Shown here piece after piece: positions 54,490 to 64,000 of a DNA stretch of 64,000 nucleotides. The position numbers and the translations under genes were made by a program. The stretch comes from Lantana camara (taxonomy: Eukaryota; Streptophyta; Magnoliopsida; Lamiales; Verbenaceae): contig CM074855.1 in NCBI GenBank assembly GCA_037501455.1, positions 53,823,001-53,887,000 of the forward strand, in the 5' to 3' direction. Numbering within the stretch: position 1 is the first letter of the stretch; each line of letters begins with the position of its first letter. Below the pieces are notes generated by a model. It was given only the letters and a program-made list of their open reading frames with translations, ran no database searches and was not told the origin of the DNA.

Positions 54490-57400
54490 TGTAACACCCC
54501 ACTCGTCCAACGTATAAGGTACGCCACATTCCAACTTTATTATGTGTCTAATTATATTATTTTGTGTTTTGCCTGTCCTTATTTTGAACACTTTTAGAGT
54601 TTAGGGGCCTGTTTGTAATTTTCTCTTTTTAGGGGTTATTCGGTCATTTCTCATTCGGTCGACAGTTCGACCTCTTTGACCCCTCTTTTGCGTTCGGGGC
54701 ATCCAGACGAGTCCGTAGACTCTAAGTTTGCCCCATTCTGACGTCGTTAGCCCTTTCTGCCGATCTTTTCTTCACGAGAGGTCCGGGTTAAATATCTTCT
54801 TCATCGTTATTCGTGCCATTATGTCAGCTTCAGCTTCCTCGTCTTCTCTCCCACAACACAGCGATCAGTTACTATTCACATGCACAAACACACACTAGCT
54901 CGTATTCGCTCGTTTCTCGACGGATTTTGACGACGATGCAGTCACAACCGTACCAAGATCTTAACCGACCGACGAACGACGGCGGAGATATCGCCGATTT
55001 TCAGTCGAGCGCGGAGGGTGGTGGCGGACCGCGGCTTCGCCGCCCATTCGCTGCGGTCTCCGGTGCACTTCCGGCGACACATGCCACCCCACCTGTACAA
55101 GGAACTCCCGAAGTGGTGGTGGCGGACGCCCGCCGTGCTCCGGCAAGTTTTGCGGGCGGAGCTTGACCCTATTCGACCTATTTTTATCTCCTGAGTCCAT
55201 TTCTGACCTCAAATCAAGCAACCGGTGACCGTAGGTGGCGGAAACCGGCGGTGACGCGGCGGCGCGACTTTGGCCGGCGATTTGGGACCTATTCCGGCCG
55301 GTTTTGGTGGTGCTCCCTTTACAAAAGTTGCTTGGAATGACGAAACTTAGCGGATGGCATCGGCGGCGTTCCAGGAACCGGCCGTTGGCGGCGGACCGGT
55401 GGTGAACCGGCCTGGATCGGCGGCTTCTTTTTTCGGCGATTTTTTCGGCGATTTGACTTGGGGCTTTTGTAGGGCTCATTACGGGCTTTCCAACGGTATG
55501 CTCGGATTTCATTTTCGTTCTACGGTTCACGTTTAATTTCAGTTTTCGTCCTTGGAATTTGGTTCGGTTTTTCATCAACGAAGTCCGACGTGTTTGCTAT
55601 TTTCTGAAATTGGCTGAGGGCTTTTGTCGAGCAGGCCGAGGCGCCGGTTTCTGTCCTTCCGGGGATTTTTTCGACCACCGGAGGTGTTGTTCCGGTGGTG
55701 GCTGGTGACTGTTCGGCCGGCTGCGGTGGCGGCATTCCGGCGACCTTCGGACAGCAAGTTCCCCTCATTGTGGTGAGTTCAACGCCACTTTCCGTTCATC
55801 AATCGGATGCCCGGTTGATTTATTGTGATTTATTTTGTATAATTTGAATATTTGGGAATTAATTGTTTTAATTGCGATAAATTGTGTATTATTGTATTTG
55901 TCGATCAATATGTATGCCTACGGATATAAAATCATGTATTAAGTGAAATGTGATATGGATTGATGCTTTGAATTATATATTGAACCCCGTTATGCCGAAA
56001 TTGTAATAATTGTTAATTGTTTTAAAATGTAATTTGTTCTTGTATGCTTGATAATTAATGAATAGGCATTGTAAGGCGTTTGAAAACATGTAATAAATTA
56101 TGAATGTATGAATTCATGTTGTTGTTGATATTAGTTTCGTTTCATGCCATTAGATTTAGTATAGAACTTGTAGGAGGGGTGTTTGTGTAATTTTAGAAAA
56201 TATGAGTTGTATGAACTTTGTATAGTTGAATGATATAGTTGGAAATTGATAAATGACTTCGTGAATCTATATGGAACTCGTAACATGTTATATGAATTAA
56301 TTGGCCATATATTATGTGAATTTGTATGAAATGTGATATATGAATTTGTTTGATTTAATTAAATAAAATTTGTAGCATGTTATGATATGATTTTGTTGAC
56401 TTTGAAATATGTGCAATTTTATGAAATGTTATATGTGAATTGATTTGATTGCTTTGTAAATGCGCATTATATGAACCTGGTATGCAATATCTGAATTGAA
56501 TAAGATTTATATGAATTTATATGAATAATGTGACATGCATTGCCTTTCCATTTGGTTTATTTGAATTAATTGTACATAAGAACATCTCTTGATCTACTTT
56601 GTGAATATGTTGAGCTATGCGATATTTTATTTTACAAGTAATTAGTATGATTATGAACTTGGCTTATGTGATTGCATTTCTTAAGTACTTGAGCATGTGT
56701 CGTGCGTCTTTATATGATTGTCTGAGTCTGAGTCTGAGTTCTATACTGTGTTTTGTGTGTTCAGTTTGTACAGGTGCACCCAGGGTGGTGATTTATGGTC
56801 GTGCAGGTTCCGGGGTGGACCACTTGCTTTGGGTTTTGGCTTTGTCTGGTACCAGGTGAGGGTGTTTTCGTTCTAGTTATATATTAAACCCTACAACCCT
56901 TATGTGACAAGTTTTGGCCAAAACCTTATATACATATATATGTTATTTTCAAAGTGGAGTCATCGAGTAAATTGTTATCGAGTAACCTTTTCTCCAAAAT
57001 TATGAATATGTTATGTTCTTATGAATTGAAATGTTTTGGCGAGATTATGCATTTATGATATGTTCACGGGCCCAGGGACTTAGTGCAAGTGGCTATCCGG
57101 GGAGGCAAGGGCCGACGGTGATCCCTTGTACTAGTCCCAACTTATGTACGGTGATACCGGCCCTCGCTAGGAGGTTTAGCGGGGAATGGGAGCTGAGTGC
57201 CCTTGGGGGAGTCATGAAACCCCATTGGCCTATGTATGAGGTGGTCGGGTCTTGCTAACCCGTCCACCACCCGGAGGAAGAAGGTTCGAACTTATTTATG
57301 ATTATGACTATGATTATCTTTATGATTGATGGGCACTGTGCGGGAAGGCCGGGACACGGATTGCCCAAACGAATATGTTAGGATATGATATATGATTTGT

Positions 57401-58234
57401 GTGTATTATGATATATTGCATGATCACCTATTTAAGGTATTAATGATATTTGTCGTACACGGTCGGAGTTTGGTTAGAGATTGTGCACGCTCACTCGCCG
57501 AGCCTTTATGTTTATGTATGAATTATGAACTTAATGAATTTAATATGAATAGTCGTAAAGGCCGAGCATTGCTGAGTTATTCTCTTGCCCTTTTGGGAAC
57601 TAACTTTAAATAAAACCTTGCTCGGGGTTTATGACTTGCATGTGCATGTTTTTATATATATTTATCGCTCCTGCTTGCTCAGTCTTCTAGAGACTGACCC
57701 TCCCCCTTCTTTTCCACTTTTCAGTTCTTGCAGGTTTGAGCTAGGCGGCCTTGAGTCGGGTCTGTTGAGTCTGTGTCGGTCTGTTTGATTTGTTAAATAC
57801 CTTGTTTTGATTTGGGTAGGAAACTATGTATATGATATGTATATTTGATGCAGGTTGATACTCATGATTTGAATTTATGAAATTCGGGACAGGTTAGGAT
57901 AGGTGCTCGGTTTAGATGAACCCGTTTTGGATTATATGTTTGATCGGGACAGGTTTTTAGGACAGTTGAACCCGTTTAGCTGATGTTGAGTTACTTTTTG
58001 AAATATATGAATTATGATTGCTGATTAAGGTTTTTGAGAATTCATATTTTGTATCGCTTCTGCATTCAGGTCTTGCATATTTGCGTTTGTACAGGGTTTA
58101 GGTACTGCCTAGCTTAGGTTGGTTTTTGTTTGTCACCCGTTCGCTGTGACTTGATGCGTGTGCGGACTTTCCATTTCGTACACGTGTCGGGCCATAGTGC
58201 GGGGGTGTGGTGCCCCATCGCTTGGGGTGCTACA
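54490..58234 (+). repeat. LTR H
   Basis: 3,745 bp, TGTAACACCCCACTCG...GGTGCTACA, followed by a primer-binding site, so it is a 5' LTR. It has an unusually GC-rich block at about 54940-55770 ending in donor-like GTG/GTGAGT at 55772/55773. CAG/GTGAGGG is at 56855/56856, an acceptor-like TTCTTGCAG followed by GT near 57733, and the stem arms GCTAGGCGG (57740-57748) and CTGCCTAGC (about 58105-58113). I found no palindrome cluster of the kind seen in other families. Confidence 0.88.
54940..55775. other. GC-rich block in LTR H
   Basis: Dense in GGCGG, CCGG and GGTGG, which contrasts with the AT-rich rest of the LTR. ORFs on both strands (plus 54813-55166, minus 54961-55578) are by-products of composition: arginine, proline and glycine rich, without a recognised domain. 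It could be captured host sequence or an exon of the LTR leader. Confidence 0.5.
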
Positions 58235-58570
58235 TCTTAAGTGGTATCAGAGCTACCAGGTTCAGAACCAGTGCTCTGGAGTCGTGTCGTTTCAGTTTAG
58301 GTCAGTCGGCATAGGAATACTTGTGCATTACATTCGTCTGATGTGAAATTTTGACTTTTCTGCATGAATCTGTCTGAGCTTATGTGATTGTGTGCACACT
58401 ATGATTACGATCTTTTCAAAATTATCTATGTTATGCTTTAAATTTTTTTAAATTACGTACTGCTTCTGCATTACTTAAGTGTTCTTAATTGTTTTTATTA
58501 CTTGACATATCCACGTACTAACCCGCATGCATAGATATTTATTCAATTTGTGAATTGCAGGGAGTTGGCT
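58235..58570 (+). mobile_element. Family H leader
   Basis: TGGTATCAGAGC (58242-58253) is the primer-binding site. GGTTCAGAACC (58259-58269) is a hairpin like that of other families but with a different loop. The leader ends at an acceptor-like TTGTGAATTGCAG (58548-58560), where gag would start, and element G is inserted 10 bases later. The rest of family H is outside the window. Confidence 0.82.
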
Positions 58571-60940
58571 TGTAACGCCCCAATTTTCAATTATGCAATA
58601 TGTGAATTAATTTCCAAATATGACTTAATTGTTTAATTGCATAATTGTCCTTAAGTGGTCATTTTATTAATTTGAGGACCTAATTGCATGGAATAGTTAT
58701 GGACTTAATTGATCAATTTCCATGGGATTGAACTTGATTACATAACTTACATAGTGAAGGGATTAAATTGCAAATTGTGCTTAGTCTTTAATATCTAGCA
58801 TATATCTCTTCCATGAGCTCATTTCATTCTAGCATTACACTCTTGCTTCCTTTCTTTTTACCGATTCTAAAACCCCAAGAAGAAAGAAGAGGATTTCATC
58901 ATTTGAGCTTGAATTCAAGGGAAAATTGCATGCATTGAAGCATCATCATCATCACAACATCATCTCTTCTCCTTCTTTTCATTTATTCAAGGTATGAGCT
59001 TTTAGTTGGGGAAATACATGAATATATATGAGAGCTAGGGTTGTGTGTTGAGCTTGGCAATTTATGTTTGAGTTGTGGAAAGCATGATTACATGGCTCTA
59101 GCTATGATTTGATGCATATATTGTGAAGGTTATATGCTTGGAGCATGAGATCATATGTGGGTTCTAAAGTGTAAATACTTGATGATTAATGAGAGATATG
59201 AATGTTTATGTTAGATTTTATTGTATACTAAGCATGTATACATGTTATTTCATGTTTTAGAGGCATTTTGGTGCTTGGAATTGGTGTTTTGTTGTTGTTC
59301 TTGTCTTGGCCGAAACTCCCCTGCATCTGTTCTGTTTCTGTAATGTCCAGAAACTGGGAACGGTCGTTCCCGCCTTAGTGCATTTTGGGAACGGGCGTTC
59401 CCAGGCTTCTGTGTGTGGTTAGGCCAGCGAGACTGGGAACGGCCGTTCCCACTTTGGCCTGTTAGCCGGCAGGGCCGTTCCCAGCCCAAAGCGTGTTTTA
59501 TTTTATAAAACGCTGGCGCGTTTCTGAAGGGCCATGGGAACGGCCCTTCCCATTTTCAAAGGGAAGCCGGAACGGCCGTTCCCATGCGTCTGACAGAACA
59601 AAATATTCTGCATAAAATTGTATTTTTAGCACCTCGTTCCAACGGCTTCTTTGACCCCGATTTGATATTATATGATCTAAAATGAAGTGAAACAAGATAT
59701 TTTCATGGTACATTGCATCATACTCGTCGTCTCGTTGCATTTCACCGTTCGTCCTATTTGGTACATTTTGAGTCGTGTCTTATTTACACTTGTCTTTGTT
59801 ACACAGACCGGCACGCCAGTGACGTGGAGTGGGCTTCTTAGGCCGTGCCTTTCTCTTTAAATTGTCGGTACAGGTGAGGTTTAATTGCTAGATATCTAGA
59901 ACCATTACAACCCTATGTAATGTTTTAAGCCAAAAGGTATATATATCTATAGTTTTCCAAACTCTATTGAATTGCAAATGATTTACCGAATTGCATTGTA
60001 TTGTATTGATTGACTGTGTTTTGGGCGAGTATATTGTATCGTGCACTGTGGGCCCGAGAGTTAGTGTTTGAGCCAACCGGGAAAGCATGGGCTGACGGGT
60101 AACTCTTACACTCATCTCAACCGTGGGGATGAACCCTGAATCCACCAGGAGGTTTGGTGGAGGAAGGAGTCCCGTACGTAGGAGTCATGTTCCCGACGTG
60201 CACCGTGTTTACCGTGGATGGATCGGGCCTTGCAAACCCACCATCATTGGAGGAAGAAGGAGTTATTGAAACTGCTACGTGTGCACTGTAATTGATTGCA
60301 TGACCACTTAATTAATTAATGAAAAGTATCGTGATTGTACACTGTCGGAGTAAGGTTGGAGAATGCCCTCACTCGCCGGGCCACTGATTGATTGATTGAT
60401 TGGAATGATTGATTGTTAAATCTGATAGTTGTAATCTCGGGCGAGTTTTCTGTCGTTATTGAACTTAGATTGTTTTGTTTATAAAACCTTACCCGAGGTT
60501 ATGACTTCCCTGTTATCTGCGCTTATATATTATTATGCCCCTCGCTCAGTCTTGTGGAGACTGACACCTCACCTTTCAGTTTTGCAGGTTGTGTGCTAGG
60601 CGGGATTGGTGTCGAGTCAAGTCTTTCATTTCGGGTCTAGCACGTGTCCATCCTACTTTGGCATATGTATTGTTATCTACTGTTTTATGAAATGTTATGT
60701 ATGTGAGAGATGATAATGTATTGATAGGAATTAGAAATGGTTTGCTTGTAAAGACTTAGTATTAATGCATTTCAGTTTATTTTCTGTTATGATAATTGGT
60801 TTGGGGCCCGCCTAGCTAGATAGCGTTTATTTTCTTGTCACCCGTTCGCTATGGGTCAGTTCATGTATGGATTGACCGTTTCATATGTGGACTGAGCTAT
60901 AGTGCGGGGGATGTGGCACCTTTGCGCTTCGGGTGTTACA
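58571..60940 (+). repeat. LTR G1 (5' LTR)
   Basis: 2,370 bp, TGTAACGCCCC...GGTGTTACA. Donor-like CAAG/GTATGA at 58991/58992, palindromes 59356-59584, CAG/GTGAGGT at 59873/59874, acceptor-like TTTTGCAG followed by GT near 60587, stem arms 60595-60604 and 60807-60816. Confidence 0.93.
59356..59584. repeat. Palindrome cluster in LTR G1
   Basis: GGGAACGGTCGTTCCC, GGGAACGGGCGTTCCC, GGGAACGGCCGTTCCC, GGGAACGGCCCTTCCC, GGAACGGCCGTTCCC and a half copy. It is the same palindrome family as C and E. The minus ORFs here with repeated WERPF or GNGRS come from the repeats. Confidence 0.9.
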
Positions 60941-60947
60941 TCTTAGG

Positions 60948-60974
60948 TGGTATCAGAGCCCGGTTGTAAAACCG
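60948..60974 (+). promoter_or_regulatory. Primer-binding site and hairpin of element G
   Basis: TGGTATCAGAGC (60948-60959) is followed by CGGTTGTAAAACCG (60961-60974), a 5-bp stem with a GUAA loop, which is again of GNRA type. Confidence 0.9.
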
Positions 60975-61193
60975 GGTCTCTAGTGTCGTGTCGAGTCGAG
61001 TCTAGGTCGTGCGGCATAGGAATTAATTGTCAACTTGAGAGTCTTGTATCTTTAACTGAAATTATTTGACTTATTTGAAGTATTTGAATAACTTGAAGTC
61101 TTTGAATTATGTGAATTATTTGTGACTTGAGACTTATTTGCAACCATTAGCATCCACTAATTCAACATGCATCCTTAGTGTCTTGATTACAGG

Positions 61194-62136
61194 ATGCACC
61201 GAGGTCGTCCTCATCGTGATCGTTCTCCGGGACATCGCCATCGTCGGCATCATCATCGAGAGAGATCACCACCCCCTCCAGCTCAACCACAGGACTTCAT
61301 GAATGCTGTGGTTGGCCTTATAGATCAGAGGATGAGAGAGCATGTTCCTCCTGCACCGCCTGCTTCACCGATGCAATTAGAAGCACCTATCTCAACTATA
61401 CTTCGGGAATTCCAGAATCAACACCCTCCTAAATTCTTCCATGGCAATGATACCGAGGCGGAGATGTGGTTAAAGGAAGTAGAGAGAATTTGGAAGCTTA
61501 TACCATGTGAGTCTCGAGAGAAAGCTCGTTGCACCATTACATTGATAGGAAAGTACTAAGATAGTGTTGGAGGCCACCGGGGAGGAGATAAATTGGGAGG
61601 TATTTACTCGAGAGTTTAAGAATAAGTTCATTCCTCCCTCAGCGCGTACAAGGAGATTGAAGGAGTTTACCGAGTTAAGGCAAGGAAGGATGTCAGTTTC
61701 GGAGTATATATCCGAATATGAGAGGACGTCTCGCTATACACCTAATATAGCGAGTGATGATTTTCATAAAGTAATGCAATTTGTGCAAGGACTTCGACCG
61801 GACATACAGGAGGCATTAGAAGCGGTCAATACAAGCACGTGGGCCAAAGCTACTAGTAAAGCCTTGCAAGTTGAGGATGCCGTCAATGCTAGGAGTTCTA
61901 CCTCACGAGCGGGATCGATTCAGAAAACTCCACCTAAACCGGCTTTATCACCATCTCCAGAAAAACCTCTCTGCACTTATTGTGGACGCGACACCCACAC
62001 TTATGATGGTTGTAGGAAGCGGTTGCATCTATGTTTCCGTTGTGGGAGTGCTGAGCTTCAGATAGATACATGTCCGGAGCGACAAGAACTATCCACCGGG
62101 GGTCAACGACCATTTAACAGGCAAGAACAACGGTGA
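61194..62136 (+). pseudogene. gag: Gag of element G, one frameshift
   Basis: Two frames. 61194-61559 gives an arginine/histidine-rich N-terminus (GHRHRRHHHRERSPPPP) and the first part of the capsid (LREFQNQHPPKFFHGNDTEAEMWL). 61564-62136, in another frame, gives the rest of the capsid (EFKNKFIPPSARTRRLKEF) and zinc knuckles: CTYCGRDTHTYDGC is intact, while CFRCGSAELQIDTC lacks its histidine. The frame changes next to a stop codon at 61557-61559, so this copy may be dead or may need frameshifting. The ATG follows TTACAG/G, an acceptor-like site. The ORF ends before any protease. Confidence 0.85.
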
Positions 62137-62483
62137 ACGGTACATCTAAACATGCATATCACGGGCGTCATACGCTTTCTTATTTTATATATTGTATTCC
62201 TTGTATTTGTTATTCGCTCTTGTGTGAGTAATTGAAGTGTTGTTCTTTCTAATTGCTTCATATGTGATGGTGCATGTATGTGATTATTTAAGTTTGTACG
62301 TGGTGTGGTCGTGTGAGAGTCGGGGTGCTCTTTTCTTTGCTCGAGAGTCGGGCTGCTCTCTTGTGTGCAGAGAAACGGGGTTTTCTCATTAATTATTTGG
62401 GAGACGGGGTTCTCTCGTCACGTGTTTTAATTTATAGTTCGAACAGTGGACCTGGGGACCAGGTCCTCTTAAGGAGGGGTGAT
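62137..62483 (+). other. Non-coding tail of element G with array, hairpin and polypurine tract
   Basis: Break-site block GAACGGTACATC at 62136-62147. Four GAGAGTCGGGGTGCTCTT-type units at 62315-62416. ACCTGGGGACCAGGT at 62450-62464. CTCTTAAG and GGAGGGGTGAT directly before LTR G2. Confidence 0.85.
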
Positions 62484-64000
62484 TGTAACGCCCCAATTTT
62501 CAATTATGCAATATGTGAATTAATCTCCAAATATTACTTAATTGTTTAATTGCATAATTGTCCTTAAGTGGTCATTTTATTAATTTGAGGACCTAATTGC
62601 ATGGAATAGTTATGGACTTAATTGATCAATTTCCATGGGATTGAACTTGATTACATAACTTACATAGTGAAGGGATTAAATTGCAAATTGTGCTTAGTCT
62701 TTAATATCTAGCATATATCTCTTCCATGAGCTCATTTCATTCTAGCATTACACTCTTGCTTCCTTTCTTTTTACCGATTCTAAAACCCCAAGAAGAAAGA
62801 AGAGGATTTCATCATTTGAGCTTGAATTCAAGGGAAAATTGCATGCATTGAAGCATCATCATCATCACAACATCATCTCTTCTCCTTCTTTTCATTTATT
62901 CAAGGTATGAGCTTTTAGTTGGGGAAATACATGAATATATATGAGAGCTAGGGTTGTGTGTTGAGCTTGGCAATTTATGTTTGAGTTGTGGAAAGCATGA
63001 TTACATGGCTCTAGCTATGATTTGATGCATATATTGTGAAGGTTATATGCTTGGAGCATGAGATCATATGTGGGTTCTAAAGTGTAAATACTTGATGATT
63101 AATGAGAGATATGAATGTTTATGTTAGATTTTATTGTATACTAAGCACGTATACATGTTATTTCATGTTTTAGAGGCATTTTGGTGCTTGGAATTGGTGT
63201 TTTGTTGTTGTTCTTGTCCTGGCCGAAACTCCCCTGCATCTGTTCTGTTTCTGTAATGTCCAGAAACTGGGAACGGTCGTTCCCGCCTTAGTGCATTTTG
63301 GGAACGGGCGTTCCCAGGCTTCTGTGTGTGGTTAGGCCAGCGAGACTGGGAACGGCCGTTCCCACTTTGGCCTGTTAGACGGAAGGGCCGTTCCCAGCCC
63401 AAAGCGTGTTTTATTTTATAAAACGCTGGCGCGTTTCTGAAGGGCCATGGGAACGGCCCTTCCCATTTTCAAAGGGAAGCCGGAACGGCCGTTCCCATGC
63501 GTCTGACAGAACAAAATATTCTGCATAAAATTGTATTTTTAGCACCTCGTTCCAACGGCTTCTTTGACCCCGATTTGATATTATATGATCTAAAATGAAG
63601 TGAAACAAGATATTTTCATGGTACATTGCATCATACTCGTCGTCTCGTTGCATTTCGCCGTTCGTCCTATTTGGTACATTTTGAGTCGTGTCTTATGTAC
63701 ACTTGTCTTTGTTACACAGACCGGCACGCCAGTGACGTGGAGTGGGCTTCTTAGGCCGTGCCTTTCTCTTTAAATTGTCGGTACAGGTGAGGTTTAATTG
63801 CTAGATATCTAGAACCATTACAACCCTATGTGATGTTTTAAGCCAAAAGGTTTATATATCTATAGTTTTCCAAACTCTATTGAATTGCAAATGATTTACC
63901 GAATTGCATTGTATTGCATTGATTGACTGTGTTTTGGGCGAGTATATTGTATCGTGCACTGTGGGCCCGAGAGTTAGTGTTTGAGCTAACCGGGAAAGCA
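62484..64000 (+). repeat. LTR G2 (3' LTR, truncated by window end)
   Basis: It starts TGTAACGCCCC and matches LTR G1 closely to the window edge. The palindrome cluster lies at 63269-63499. Confidence 0.93.
63269..63499. repeat. Palindrome cluster in LTR G2
   Basis: The same six GGGAACGGCCGTTCCC-type units as LTR G1, with two base changes near 63378-63382. Confidence 0.9.

Larger units (their letters stand above)
58571..64000 (+). mobile_element. Element G: compact gag-only retrotransposon (right end outside window)
   Basis: LTR 58571-60940, an internal region of only 1.54 kb, and a second LTR from 62484 that is cut by the window edge. The left target duplication is probably TGGCT (58566-58570). 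No Pol domain. About 13 substitutions over the 1.5 kb of overlapping LTR that I can compare, so it is young. It needs proteins in trans. Confidence 0.93.

Noticed and set aside
54961..55578. 205-codon minus ORF in LTR H
   Set aside because: Lies in the GC-rich block where stops are rare. The product is low-complexity, Arg/Pro-rich, with no domain, and overlaps a plus ORF of the same kind.

Overview
The window reads as intergenic heterochromatin from a large, transposon-rich flowering-plant genome. Almost every base can be assigned to nested LTR retrotransposons, and I find no convincing intact host gene. Evidence for a plant: a Tekay/Del-type Ty3/gypsy chromovirus polyprotein, primer-binding sites complementary to plant initiator tRNA-Met (TGGTATCAGAGC), long 2.3-3.9 kb LTRs, a Ty1/copia pol remnant, and MULE-like and CACTA-like DNA transposon sequences. 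The species cannot be told from the sequence.

Layout. 1-28353: family A, a tandem (internal)-LTR-internal-LTR array. Its first LTR (490-538 plus 10585-13739) is split by element B (539-10579, minus, target duplication GAGTT). Its second LTR (16868-18887 plus 27160-28353) is split by element C (18888-27154, minus, target duplication GACCT). 28354-32377: family D, the end of an internal region and an LTR that carries a MULE-like MITE (30060-30856). 32378-37540: a Ty1/copia remnant whose integrase-RT-RNase H block is inverted, followed by its 3' LTR. 37616-38373: a B-like LTR fragment. 38374-39347: a CACTA-like end and a possible histone H4-like fragment. 39348-51185: a minus-strand D-like LTR split by element E (39629-49955), which is complete and has an intact 1,514-codon gag-pol ORF. 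51186-54489: a gag pseudogene, LTR F, another B-like LTR piece and an unassigned stretch. 54490-58570: LTR H and its leader. 58571-64000: element G, whose 3' LTR runs off the window.

How the parts fit. E is the only element with protease, reverse transcriptase, RNase H and integrase. A, B, C, D and G are non-autonomous. B and G keep gag or a gag remnant, A keeps only zinc knuckles, C and D show no readable gag. All five lack pol, with a break at the same place just before the protease active site. They nevertheless share cis elements with E: the same primer-binding site, a GNRA-type hairpin just after it, a long-range U5 stem with compensatory changes, a hairpin beside the polypurine tract with compensatory changes, splice-like sites inside the LTR and leader, and a purine tract of the same type. 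The simplest reading is one helper (E-like) driving a set of gag-only or gag-less families. This is inference from sequence, not shown experimentally.

The most unusual feature is that most LTR families carry a small cluster of GC-rich palindromes in an AT-rich part of the LTR, between two splice-like sites. The palindrome sequence differs between families but the position is the same.
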